Positions 33,310 to 44,341 of a stretch of DNA of 64,000 nt are shown piece by piece. A program made the position numbers and the translations under genes. Origin of the DNA: Isoetes taiwanensis. Lineage: Eukaryota > Streptophyta > Lycopodiopsida > Isoetales > Isoetaceae. The notes beneath the pieces were generated by a model, which worked only from the letters and a program-made list of their open reading frames with translations, did not search any database and had not been told where the DNA came from. The first letter of the stretch is position 1. Each line of letters opens with the position of its first letter. The DNA lies in assembly GCA_021234155.1 (NCBI GenBank), contig JAJEKV010000090.1, positions 2,720,479 through 2,784,478 of the forward strand. The letters are read 5' to 3'.

Positions 33310-34020
33310 TGGCGACCTTCCGATTAGCAACCGCAGTGAGAACAATACCGAGGGCGTAGATGTCCGATATTTTATCAAAGGTGCCGCTACGATACTACGG
33401 ATCAAAATAGGAAAATGTACTCACCGGAAACGTGTTCTTATTAAATTACGCATTATGTCCCGCAACAAGCCCGGCAATCCCAACGTCTCCCGTTTGCTCA
33501 TATTGTTGTAGTCCAAAATAGTATGTTGCTTGCCTTGATGTCAAAATGAATTATGGTTTCTGGTTGTATGTTATGTAGATAATCCAAGGCTGTTGCTACT
33601 TGAGCTGCAATTTGGAACCTCGTGTGCCATGGAAGACAAGAATATTTACCTTTCCTAAATAGATGATCATCTAAACTTCCAGCCATGTGTTCATAGGCAA
33701 GGTATGCTCCTTCATGATAACAATACCCCAATAATGACACTACATTTTGGTGCTTTAGATTGCCTATAATCTCAACTTTGTTCAAATACCATAACTCTTA
33801 AGCGCAGTCATTCTTCCAAGCATAGACATTTATTGCAGAGATGTTAGAGATGCATACCTTGTGAAAAAGTTCCTTCAAATTTTTTAGTCCTTTGTCTTTA
33901 AGTACTTTAATGGCTGCATTTTTAAAATCTAGTCTTCCCTTATAAACTGTTCCATGCCTTCCTTCTCCAATCTTCATTTCTTGAGAGAAGTAGTGTGTTC
34001 CGAGATCGATCTCGTCGATA
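33310..34020 (-). pseudogene. U-box-type receptor-like cytoplasmic kinase pseudogene
   Basis: Family role: plant U-box kinases pair a Ser/Thr kinase domain with an E3 ligase. Seen on the minus strand: exon 34020-33858 reads EIDLGTHYFSQEMKIGEGRH, with GRHGTVYKGRL as the glycine-rich loop and AAIKVLKDKG holding the VAIK lysine, and ends at an AAG|GTATGC donor. A 63-bp intron follows (33857-33795). Exon 2 reads NKVEIIGNLKHQNVVSLLGY, GSLDDHLFRKGKYSCLPWHT, RFQIAAQVATALDYLHN and IIHFDIKASNIL. The HRDLK motif is HFDIK, so the conserved Arg is lost. After 33500 there is a frameshift and stops, then FDP*YRSGTFDKISDIYALG. 'SLEDRLF..G....LPW..RFRIA' is typical of U-box kinases. No U-box was found. Weak coiled-coil-like sequence upstream (34100-34330) may be its linker. 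Confidence 0.75.
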
Positions 34021-35159
34021 ATATACTCCCTGAATATTCTTTGTTGTAAGTTGCCATCAATGCCAATGTGGTCTGTGACAAATAATTTATTGTCTTTGAA
34101 GTCTTGATCATAAGTTGTCTCTTTTTTGTTAGAGTCTAAAAGACTCTATTTAATTGTTCTTCGCTTCCATTATGTTCAAATTCAATCAGGACTTCCTTTG
34201 CAACCTGCAAACCGAAATTTGTTCAACACTTTGCTTCAAATTGTCCTTGAAATTCTTTTGAAGCTAAATGTTGAGCGGACAATTTGCTCCCACACTTGCT
34301 CCATTTTTTTCAGCCGGTTCAAAAGTTACTAAAGTGAGCAACGTGCCTTGATTTATTTGCGGCTTTGAAGATGTCCATACATGGGGATGTTTATCGGGGA
34401 CTCGAATCCACACATTCCATTTTTGAGACCGATTCCCTTCAAGCTTTTCTTGGTCGTTTGTGGCCCGACGGATGAAGATTGCCTATCGAGTGGATCCTCC
34501 TCTTGTGCTTGGTGAATTTGTGAACCATGGTGAGTTTAAGAATTTTTTATTCATGGCATGTGGATAGAGGCAAATAATCTTAATGTTGTTTGCGGATGGT
34601 GTACTTTTCAAAGTGTACATCGTAGGTGGTGCAATCAAAGTTGTCCGAAGATTCTCTTTGCCAGATATCATAGAAAAGCAACCTGCATAAACTGGAATGA
34701 TCCCTTTCTCTAGAGTATCATGTCTTTGCGGTGATAGTTTTTAACTTGGATATTATAAGGGAAGGCGACAAGGGTAATCATTATTATCTCATTGACATAA
34801 ATTACTTTCCGGGTAAGACATTGCTAAGACAGTAGTATGGCGCTAGCGGATGATTTCTATTTGTTATGATGGAGTAAGTGGTTTTATTGTTTTACGAGGT
34901 TTAGGAAAGGTACCCGATTATGAATAGCGACTTATAAGCTCTTCTTGGTGATGTAAGCTGCTCGGTTTAAGCTTAAAAAGGGATTTCATACATGTATGAA
35001 GGATGTTTGAGACAGTGGGCAGCATCTTTCTAAAGGGATTCTTCAGTTGAAGGAAAGTAAACAAAATAGGAAGCTTCAAAAGCTTGTATCATTCTCACCT
35101 TGTGGTCAGAAAAGGGATCTATCACTGACTTGAAAAAGGGATCTTTTTAGCTTTGCATT
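34021..35159. other. No recognised gene; possible upstream linker of the kinase relic
   Basis: Minus-strand pieces such as RLKKMEQVWEQI (about 34310) and EVLIEFEHNGSEEQLNR (about 34200) look like a helical linker and may belong to the kinase relic, broken by stops. The remainder has no coding signal. Confidence 0.35.
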
Positions 35160-35262
35160 TAGGACCTACCACCATATATGGTAAATTTGGACTCTGCCGG
35201 GATGCCCATGCAATGTTTGATAACATATATATGAAGAATGTATTATGGATTGTAATGCTTTC
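35160..35262 (+). pseudogene. Isolated PPR motif remnant
   Basis: The plus strand reads YGKFGLCRDAHAMFDNIY and then MKNVLWIVMLSA. This matches the PPR block '+YGKCG...DA..+FD.+..+NV.SWN.M++A'. Only about 34 codons are recognisable and they end in unrelated sequence. Dead fragment. Confidence 0.5.
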
Positions 35263-35640
35263 AGCAGTGGTTTGTTTACCTTGGGAATGGCATCCTTTAT
35301 TGTGAACATTGTACAACGCTATAGTTTTGGAGTAAGGGGTGGAAACTAGAGAGAATGTTAAATCACATTCTTAAATTTAAAGTTGACAAGGACGAGAATA
35401 ACAATGGTGTTTTCTAAATACTTGTGTTTTACGTATGCAAAGTTGTATTCTTTAACAATTTGGTCAATGTGTAACTAAGTGCACATAGATAAATGTTTGT
35501 TTTTGTTAGGGCCCGAAGGGCCCAAAATTTTTTTTAAGATAACAACTAACACACAACTACTATTATAACATTAATTAACACAAACCATTATATCTAACAA
35601 TTTTAAATTAAAATCCCCCTGAAACCCCCCTTGGTTTGGG
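35263..35640. other. Intergenic, no gene recognised
   Basis: AT-rich, with a small GGGCCC-GAA-GGGCCC hairpin at 35510-35523. Confidence 0.4.
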
Positions 35641-35898
35641 TGCATATTCACACGGGGGGTTACGTAGGGCAGCGAGAGCCCCTAAAAACTTATAATACAT
35701 GTACAAAATTAACACCATTAAGTACAATCCGAAAAACCTTATAGTATTTTGCAAACCTCAATATATAGTATACAAAACTTGTACAGGCATACCCCATAAA
35801 CGAGGATCGCTATGTATGGTCCAGATTAAGGAATAAAGGGCAAATATGCCCATCTGACAGCTCTCGTTGCCCGGAGTAACCCCCCGTGTGAATATGCA
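35641..35898. mobile_element. 258-bp terminal-inverted-repeat element (MITE)
   Basis: The left end TGCATATTCACACGGGGGGT (35641) and the reverse complement of the right end match over the first 23 bases without error, then continue with a few mismatches to about 43 bp (TTACKHHGGGCARCGAGAGC). The interior is AT-rich and non-coding. No target-site duplication could be defined, so the superfamily is unknown. Confidence 0.75.
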
Positions 35899-37724
35899 GC
35901 GAAGCAATTCTCGGCTGTGTTTTCATTTTGTCTCATGAAACGACTTCACACAAGAATGCAGCTGCAGCATCTGCTGGATTTGCCTATGGCAAATCGCAGG
36001 TTCATTGAAGCGGATTCTGACACGTCATTGGCCATGTGGTGCCATTCTTTGGATACCCTGATGCGCATGGCTATGGAGATCCTTCACCAAAATGCCAACT
36101 TCTATCCATTTAGACAAGCTTAATGATCCTTTATGTTTTCAATATAGATTTTTTCAGATTTTATGCATCCAAGTTGTTCACGGCCATCAAGTTCTATAAG
36201 AAAACTTTGGATACTGTAATGTCAGCTTCTACCCGTTCTAGTAAGTTTAATGAGCCCTTACGTTTTTTCAATATAGACGTCTTTCCGGATTTTATGAATT
36301 CAGATTATTTATGTCATCAAGTTCTGTTAGAAGACTATGGATTAGTTTAATCTAATAAAATTAGCCTGATCAGTATTCTTAATGCATGTAATAGCTTTCA
36401 GCAGAATGCACAGATATGTTGAGAAACTATGGCATGATAGATGTAGTATTTGATTGCGGTATTTTAAAAATTTCATGGATTGTCAATATGCTTTAGACCA
36501 TGGGTTACAATTGCAGAGATTCAAAGAATGAGCTATTCTAGAATGGATATCTGGCTTGATTTTTTATCTTCCTTGAGAGAAATCCCTGGTGATGAAATTG
36601 TCAACTTTTGCAGATCAAAAAGCCTATTGTAGCGAATGTTACGCAGACAAGGTTTATTAAATTGATACATGAATTTTTGAAAGGGCTTAGACACAGACTC
36701 TTCTTTAAGCAATGCCCTGATTGTTGCATATGACAAATGCGGCTGACATCATATATCACAAAAAATGGCTCCTCGTGCAAAATATATATTTATACGGCTT
36801 TTTCACAATGATTTTTATATGGTTCAGGGGATGTATTTAGTTGTTGGTATAGGAGTATAAGATGTGGCCGGTTCGAATTTTTTGGGAAGTCAATAAAGGA
36901 AGAGGATGGGATAAAGTACAAGGAGCAAATAGTTGAAATTACAAATGAATACAGATACTTTGGATATAAAACAAGGGCGAGCTAGACTTGAAAACAGGGC
37001 CTGACGAAAAGATGGCAAGTGGGAATGAACAACTACTGTGGGCTACAATCAATATGTGTAGATTGTGACATAACAAACTAAGGAAAGATACAGATGTTCA
37101 AAAGGGCAATAACACTGACCATGTTGTAGGGGGTGGAAGCTTGGAGATGCAATATGAAGGAGCAAGTAAAAGCAAAAAGACTGATACGACATTTCAAGCA
37201 AGGGACTAAGACCAACACCAATATTGCCTGGGGATGCACTTATACAAAATGGGAGTATTGCTATGCGTGTAGAGGGTGGTGCAAAACTACTTTCATAGAA
37301 AACCCCAAGAAGTGGACTTCCCTAACTCCTGCATATACGTATGGAAACAGATGGCACCCAAAAGTGACCTTGCAGTATTGCTACATGAAACATGGATAAT
37401 CCCTTTGGGAATTGAGAAAGTTGACTTCTTATACAGGAACATCCTAGAATAAGGCAACCACAAACTGATGTAAAATGCATGCACTATGGTACATGGACTC
37501 TGTTCCATCATGTCCTAAAATAAAACCATATCTCAAAAGCTAAAGGCTTTAAAAAAAAGGCATTTTCAACCACCCATTTTTTATTTTTTGCCATTAAAAG
37601 TAAATTGGAGGACTCACAAATCCAAAAAATAATAGATAGATAGAAATAATGAAGAACATGAATAAAGACATGTTGTTGGAGCTCTATTAGATATAGGGTA
37701 TGCTCTTCATGTTCCACACAATTA
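35899..37724. other. Intergenic with a diverged tandem duplication, no gene recognised
   Basis: A 126-bp diverged duplication lies at 36096-36348: YCARCTTCTAYCC, then TTTCAATATAGA, GATTTTATG, CATCAAGTTCT and GACTATGGATT recur in order. ORFs here have no recognised family. Confidence 0.45.
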
Positions 37725-37755
37725 AGAATAGAATAGAATAGAATAGAATAGAATA
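37725..37755 (+). repeat. (GAATA)n microsatellite
   Basis: Six perfect GAATA units, AAGAATAGAATAGAATAG and onward. This is the complement of the (ATTCT)n array at 46001-46062 and the same unit as the LINE tail at 6165-6181. Confidence 0.95.
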
Positions 37756-38190
37756 AGAGCAAATTATAAAAATGGAGATTCGGTCAAAGTTGGAATTGGA
37801 AAAAAACATGTTTTCTAGAAAGGTGACATATTTGCATTTCACATGAACGAAAAATTGTTTGATTCTGGAATAACTACCTGGTTTGTTGGCCCCTCCGTGA
37901 GGCAGGTCTCCTCTTACCACGCAAATGGTCTCCATGTTTGTGTTTGGAGCTTTCCAAGGAGCTTTAAAAGGGAAATGTGGCAGATGTCAACAACGGCAAA
38001 TAGCCTTGCAAAATATTTCACATGCATGTGCCCGTGTGCTAAACAGGGATGAAAAGGGAAATTATCACAGTTTTTGTCAGGACCTTTCCATCGCGCAATT
38101 GCACCTCCAAATTGTCGTATTTGAGCCCTCCTATAGTGCACATCAAATCTTAGCCATTGATTTTGTATATTAATGGAGGGCTAGATAACG
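37756..38190. other. Intergenic, no gene recognised
   Basis: Short overlapping ORFs on both strands without recognisable domains. Confidence 0.4.
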
Positions 38191-38345
38191 TCCTCGCATG
38201 AGGCGTTATGGCCAGGAAAATGGCCTTTGGCTATGTGGCCAGGAAATTCCTGTCGTACATAGAAATTCCTTGGTTGTACGATAAAAGAATTTCTTGGCCA
38301 CATGACCAAAGGCCATTTTCTTGGGGACGCCATGTGAGGAGGACA
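38191..38345. mobile_element. Foldback element / long imperfect hairpin, ~150 bp
   Basis: The left arm 38211-38249 (GCCAGGAAAATGGCCTTTGG, then CTATGTGGCCAGGAAATTC) pairs with the right arm 38287-38325 (GAATTTCTTGGCCACATGAC, then CAAAGGCCATTTTCTTGG) with about four mismatches. Weaker pairing runs out to TCCTCGCATGAGGCG / CGCCATGTGAGGA at the ends, and GTCGTAC/GTACGAT inside. It is either a MITE or a miRNA-precursor-like foldback; length and near-complete pairing fit a MITE better. Confidence 0.75.
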
Positions 38346-39347
38346 GAAAAAAGGAAGTACTTTGTGATAATACAAAGTTTTGTTATCCCAGATTCCGAAT
38401 ATGGCATATGGCGCTTGAAAATGCCTTCAAGGATTGATTCCTCCACCGCTAGACTTCTGATACAACAATCTTCAAAGCAGGGGTTGCAGAGGTTTTCCTG
38501 TCCCAATGAACACTCTTCATGCTCACTAAGAATTCAATAAATGGCTACTCTACATCTTTATAAACCGCATTTTAATCACAAATATTTCTTCGAACTTGCA
38601 CGGTAGAATTTCATTAGCCACAAAAGCAAGCAGGTTGTATTTTTTAACAGAAAACTCCATCTTCCCTTACCCGTTAGTCTCCAGCTGCACACTAACAAGC
38701 ATAACTGCTAAAAAAATAACTAGCATTCACCAAGCATTTTAACATCTAAAACAATTGCATTGCAGAAAATTTGTCAATTGAGAGCTTTCGAGCAAGACAT
38801 ACACTCAATCAGAGCAAAAAGTCTTCAGAATTCTCAAATGACATTAGCTCCCGTGATTCATTTCCGGATGGAAGTCTATGCTCTATCTAGGAAAGAAGTT
38901 TATATTAACAAAATAAATGATTGCGATACCAAAAAACCAAAAGCAATATGGTATTGGATCTTTGCCTTCTCCAGGCATCTTCGACTGATAGGTCCAGCAC
39001 AAGTATGCATTGTTGTATGTACAACCACATATAGAAAAGAAAGTGCAAGACAAGCACAAGCTTTCCTATGATATATTACCTGAAGTTATTTTATTAAATT
39101 CCTCAGCAAAAAATTCATTCTTGGTGTCATTGACTCGTGTCTCTTCACATTGCAAATATTTGTGGCAACAAGTGACGCAAATACCCATATTCAGTATGAA
39201 TTACATCTTATGATGTACAAAAACCGGTTGTCTTGTTTGGTTACATGACCAGCTTTCCAATCTGTATTTCATGACTATGTTAATGTTAGATACATGACAA
39301 AATTGCTGAAAGTTTTTACAGATTACAAAGTGTGTGTTCCATATGCA
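38346..39347. other. 3' flank of the ZNHIT2 gene, no other gene
   Basis: No coding region is recognised. The 39100-39347 part probably holds the 3' UTR of the minus-strand ZNHIT2 gene. Confidence 0.4.
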
Positions 39348-41400
39348 TCATTCCACTTCTTGAATGATTGGTTTGGATAACATTTGTGGCTTCCTCACAT
39401 TTGAAGCATAATCAACCCTGCTTTCAGACAGATGTAGCTTTTCATTTTCTAGCATGACACCAAGTGCAGAGAAATCAGCATTGGACTGCTCATTTGCCCA
39501 ACACAGCATAAAATGAGCCTTTTTAGATACAGCTTGCAATCTTTTGCTCCCCGAGTTCCCTTTGTTGTTTTTGTGATGCTGCTTGCTTCTGTCCATGAAG
39601 GGAACAACGTTCTCAGACTTGAGGACCACCTTTGCTGTCTCAAGCAAGCGCTGAAGATCAGCAAAGGCACAAATAACTGCGGGTCTACCAATTCGTAGCA
39701 AGGTTGCCACATCATCAAGAACCAAAATCCCCAGGTGATAACCGCCAGCATGTTTGAAAGGTACACTACAAATTGTTTCCAGGCAGTTTGCAATTGCTTC
39801 AGTGACTGTATTAGGAGTAGCAGAAAAACCTAAAACTCTTGAAACAGTGAGCAAGTCCATGGCAGCATCAAATGCATTACTTTCCCAATCACCGTTGTAT
39901 AGACGAAGTGTGAAACAGTAACTGTATAGAATATCTGCCAAATGCATATACAGTAAAGAAGAAGGTGGTATAGATGACAACTGTTTCAAAGGAGGCAATG
40001 GTTGTTGTGGTGGGGAGGGAATTTCATTGTGCTCTTCTCCTGATTCATCAGCTACCTGTACTAAGGCCGTCCCCTCCTTTGTCAGCACAAGTGACTTGAG
40101 AGAGGGATTGAACCACCATGGTTCCCAAGGTGTAATCATGTTGTTCAGCTCGCCACTTGCAACTGCATGTAAAAAGGCTTTTTGTTTTTCTTCTGGTAAG
40201 TCTCCCAACACAAGATTGTCCCCTAGAATAAACAATTATAATATGTAGAAATTAGACAAGCCCTTTTGGGACGCTCGAGTACTTTATATTATGTACAAAA
40301 TGGAGAACAATTTGTACCTTTAATTACTTTCTCCACTATATCATCCGGTAAGTCACATTCTGCATCGCATATTCAATAAACAGTTAATAGTGTACTCTTC
40401 TGGTGACAACCTTCTAGTTATTCTTTGATTTACAGTAACCAAGCAGAATCAATTCATACGTCAGAAGATATAGATTCTTAACATGCTATACAATCCACAT
40501 CCTTCAAAAAATTAATAATTGCAAGGCATAATGTACCTACATTGTAATCGCAATTTATCTTTTCAACTTCACTCTTCTTGATGCTCAGAACAACGGAAAA
40601 AAAAACAACAAGAAAACCCAAGAAGCCATCTGCTCACACTCTAAAACCAAGATTCTATTCTCTCACGCTGTGATGCAAATTATATGAGCAGGATTACTAA
40701 AGATCAACAAGGGATTACGCATTGGTTGTTTAGGTCCCACTCATGATAAATATAGCTTGATACCCTTAACATGAAGGCCGTGATGCAAATCCCATGTGCA
40801 AAGATCAACAATGAATAAGACCTTATTTGTTTTGGTCCTGGCCATGATAAACGTAGCTGATAGCCTTACCTTCAAGATTGTCCTCCTGCATCATGCTTTC
40901 CACATCCTCGTCATTTTCTGAATACACCTGGCTAAGAGTGTGAAGCATCCTCCGCTTAGTTTCTGATGAGACTTCAACAGTTTTCATTTCATTCAAGACA
41001 TTATCGCGCATGAAAGACTCTGTGCACCTTGTACTATGGCTCTGCAACAAGTACGGCATTACATAAGCAATGGCAGTTTATAATAATATTCAACATGAAT
41101 GGCAAGAAAATCACCTTATAACAACTAAGGGAGCAGTATCGTAGGTTGCATCTAGGACAAGTGTAATTAGAAAATTGCTTTTGACACCTGGTCATATAAT
41201 GATGCATCAGCAAGTGAAGGTTCTATATCAAAAATATTCACACCGGCAGAAGAGACAGCGTATACAAGTTTGACAGTATTGCAGCTTATAGGAATGATAA
41301 AAGACTGAAAGATGCATGAATGAACTTACACGCGACAAATAAACCGATGGTCCTCCTTTGGAGCTGTCTTTTCCTTTGAAATTATATTCAAGCTGGCCAT
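39348..41400 (-). CDS. ZNHIT2: HIT-type zinc-finger protein 2 (ZNHIT2 homologue), five coding exons, 410 aa
   Basis: Role (family knowledge): ZNHIT2 is a co-chaperone that binds RUVBL1/RUVBL2 and helps the R2TP system assemble U5 snRNP. Seen, minus strand: exons 41400-41330, 41187-41115, 41041-40870, 40359-40318 and 40222-39348, all with GT-AG junctions and matching phases, give 411 codons including TGA. The zf-HIT finger is complete: Cys22, Cys25, Cys34, Cys37, Cys42, Cys46, His50 and Cys54 (FICRVCQ..CPRCNLRYCSLSCYKSHSTRC). The finger straddles exons 1-3. Exon 5 has the C-terminal domain (ITPWEPWWFNPSLKSLV, then a TPR-like helical region with LRLYNGDW). The start is ATG at 41400. Length is close to known plant and animal proteins. 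A possible 5' UTR intron (41526-41434) would create a 9-codon upstream ORF. No damage is seen. Confidence 0.9.
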
Positions 41401-42291
41401 AGTTTCTACTCAGAAGCTGCAATCGTGGAAAACCTAAGCAAGGACGGATTAATTTCAAAAGTCAAATTAGGACATTGCCGTCCCAGGTCTTCCTACAAGT
41501 ATTTCATGATTAACGGTACAACTAACCTGCATAATCCTTTGAAGCGCTGCAAGTTTCAAGCTAAAATCACGACTATGGAAAATCGACCAATATTTTCCGT
41601 TTAGCACATGCAGTGTCTCATAGCCCTAAATTACACTTGGGAATACGCGGCATAATTTGTATAGGGTGGTATATTCCTCATTTTCAGCATCAAAAGTCGG
41701 TCAATTGCTGACTTGATCATGTTGGCAGCATTCTTTGACTGCCTTGCTGTGGGTCATACCATGGTCTTCATTATTTGAAGGGATATGACACTGTCAATTG
41801 GGTCTCTTTAGAAAATTTCTCCTATGCCTGGCTTTGGTGTATAGTTTGCAATTGATATCATATGACTTCATTACTCTGCTCACCTTGGTAATCATACTCC
41901 AAGGGGAGTTGTCCACATTCTTCAGACTGCCAAGGCATTTGTCGAGGATGTGCATTGGTACTGCTGCTATTTGCAATCGTGGATGAGATTTTCGCTTCTG
42001 CAGCACAAGAAGGGTTGCCTTAAGGTCTCCCGATCACAATGACATAAGAGATTTGTAACAATATGAGGACGATACCTTCTCTTCCTATTTTGAGCAGTCA
42101 AAATTTGCAGAATGCCATTTTATTGTTGGACTCCTTCACTTCAGCATTTGGTGACTGAAGCCACCATCAATGTACTATTTCAAATAAGCCTCTTGAAGTG
42201 CAATTTGTTTAGATGTTACAACATGTTTGTGCCCAAATATTTTTTTTATTTTTTTATTTTTAGCGCAACAGCCCAACCTTGGGTGTCACGT
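41401..42291. other. 5' flank of ZNHIT2, no further gene
   Basis: 41401-41560 can hold the ZNHIT2 leader (candidate donor GCAG|GTTAGT at 41526 and acceptor TTAG at 41434, minus strand). The rest shows no recognisable gene. Confidence 0.4.
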
Positions 42292-42470
42292 ATCTTGAAG
42301 CAAAGCCTATCCACGTGTCCTAAAATATGACTTGGCCTTCTTTTACGCCATTGCATCTTAATCGACGTCAACGTACGCCTGAGAAAAATAATTATTTGTG
42401 CCTGTTCTAGAATGATAATTATTTATGCCTGTTCTAGAATGTCGCGGGCCGAGCATGGCGAAAAAAATAT
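42292..42470 (+). repeat. Direct repeat left of the GRAS pseudogene (copy 1)
   Basis: AGCCTATCCACGTGTCYTAAAA, then a TGA.AAAAATAA..... TGCCTGTTC... GTCGCG..CYGAGC block, is shared with 44342-44490. Copy 1 also holds an internal 27-bp tandem duplication (ATAATTATTTRTGCCTGTTC, 42388-42441). Confidence 0.6.
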
Positions 42471-43038
42471 GTGGCGCAGGAGATATCTACTTGAAGGAGC
42501 TTCTATCCTAGTATTTAAGCTTGTTTGTTTTTTTTATCAAGAAGTTTTTTTCGGAAGCAGAGAAGCATTTTTTTCGATGCTGGCATGGAAGCATTTTCTG
42601 CTCCTGATGGCAGATAAGCTCGAAGGTTTGTTTGGCTAATCTTTTAGGTTAGGGCATCCATGTTTGTCTGTTTAGGAAACATACATAGGCGCCTCAATTT
42701 CTTGTAGTCAAATTCTATATTGAAGAAAGAGATCAAAGGTGCAGGAGACAATACCTTGTTCGGAAGACAGACTCAGATCAATGGTTCATCCATTGAAGCA
42801 CATGGCCTGCAACTGCTTCATATGCTGTTGAAATTTGCATATGCAATATCAAGAAATAAGATAGATTTGGCCACAACTTTACTTTAAGAGTTGCAACAAA
42901 GAGTATCATTATATGGAGATTCAATGCAATGAATAGCAGCCCATTTTGTCGAAGGATTGGCAGCCAGGCTGATGGGAAAGGATTCAAGCCTCTACAAATC
43001 TCTGATGCTCTAGCCAAGAATAGAGGATTTTCTGTCAA

Positions 43039-43048
43039 CCTTCACTGC
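43039..43048. repeat. 10-bp target-site duplication, left copy
   Basis: CCTTCACTGC, identical to 43480-43489. It flanks the MITE inside the GRAS pseudogene. Confidence 0.85.
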
Positions 43049-43479
43049 GAATGCCTGTATTTAGAGTCTGGGATGTGGTATTTCTGGACTTTTTGTGGTA
43101 TTTCCAGCCACCCGTTATCAGCCAGGTGGTATTTTCGGCCCAAAAAATGGTATTTTCTGCCAAAAAATGGTATTTCTAGTCAAAAACCAAGCACGAAACT
43201 GCACAGCAGAGTTGAGATCATTGGTCGGATCGTTATTGCAGCTCCGTGGGCAGCTTGAACTGCTTCAAAAGCCCTTCTAATCACTTTATCTACCTCTTTA
43301 ACGTTGGTTTGATGAAGAGAGGAAGCGAACTGAGCTTAGATAGAGTCGGATCAATTCAAAAATGCCTCAAAACAGTTGGTTTTGAAACCGCGAAGTGTAC
43401 AGTGGCTGATAACGGGTGGCCGGCAATACCACCAAAAAAGTCCGGAAATACCACATCCCGGACTCTAAATACCGCGGTC
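43049..43479. mobile_element. 431-bp MULE-like MITE inside the GRAS gene
   Basis: The left terminus GAATGCCTGTATTTAGAGTC and the reverse complement of the right terminus (GACCGCGGTATTTAGAGTC) start long inverted repeats. These continue for about 75 bp (GGGATGTGGTATTT.., GCCACCCGTTATCAGCCA) with few mismatches. The 10-bp direct repeat CCTTCACTGC on each side fits Mutator-type elements, which make 8-11-bp duplications. Internally, TGGTATTTTC and AAAATGG blocks repeat near 43120-43180. No transposase is encoded. Confidence 0.85.
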
Positions 43480-44341
43480 CCTTCACTGCCCTATAGAAGG
43501 TCTCTCTTTACTTCAGATTTGCTCATTTTACTGCCAATCAAGCCATTTTAGAAGCAAAAGAAGGCTGTGACATTGTGCATGTGATAGATCTGGATATAAT
43601 GCAAGGAATTCAGTGGCCTTCTTTTCTGCATGCACTTGCATCAAGGGCTCGAGGTGCTTCTCATTCTTGCAAGCTTTGCTGAAACGCTAGGTGTCTCTTT
43701 TGAGTTTAATCCTGTAGTAAAAGAGCTTCAAGATCTCTCGTTGCCAAGCCTTGGATTCAGAGAAGGAGAAGTAATTGCTGTGAATTGTGTTTTCCAGCTT
43801 CATGGGCTTCTGAACCAGCCTAATGAGAAAAAACTTGAAAGATTTGTTAGTTTTTGGTATGGTATTGGCTCCTCAGTGGTTACAGTAGTTGAGCAAGAGG
43901 CCAACCATAATGCTCCATCTTTTTTAACTAGATTCGTTGAAGCTTTGCGTTACTATGCTGCGGGTTTTTATTCTTTAGATGCAGCTCTGCCTCAGCAAAA
44001 TGAAGATAGCATGAAGATTGAACCGATGTATTTCGCTCAACATATTAAAAACATTGTGGCCTGTGAAGGTTGTGAGAGGCTGGAAAGGCATGAGCCTAGC
44101 AGCTTTTGGAGAAGAGTTATGGAAGAAGTTGGTTTTCATCAGGTGCCCCTTAGTTTTCATACAATTAGTGAGGCCAAATTGCTTCTGCAGCTCTGCCCTT
44201 GCGAAGAATAGAGACTTGGGTTCTCTTTCCCTTGGATGGCAAGAATGCTACCTGCTTACTGCTTCTGCATGGTCATAATGATGTTATTAATTATCTGCAA
44301 CTTGCCTCAGCAATCGTGTAGAAATTCTGTATCACCTTATC

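Larger units (their letters stand above)
42777..44278 (+). pseudogene. SCARECROW-like GRAS transcription factor pseudogene, split by a MITE
   Basis: Family role: GRAS regulators of the SCR/SCL23 branch control cell-layer patterning. Seen: LHR1 reads QINGSSIEAHGLQLLHMLL, AYAISRNKIDLATTLL, a stop, then SLYGDSMQ, a stop, IAAHFVEGLAARLMGKDSSL. The reading is interrupted by the insertion at 43049-43479 and resumes in the same phase with [20 protein letters not shown] and [20 protein letters not shown] ([14 protein letters not shown] is SCR-like). A small deletion or frameshift near 43645-43665 removes the RLTG segment and joins to [18 protein letters not shown] follows (VVTVVEQEANHN, FVEALRYYAAGFYSLDA). 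In SAW, SFWRRVMEEVGFHQVPLSF and AKLLLQLCP are followed by a frameshift near 44205, then SLGWQECYLLTASAW and the stop at 44276-44278. At least five stops, two frame changes and one insertion make it non-functional. Confidence 0.85.
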
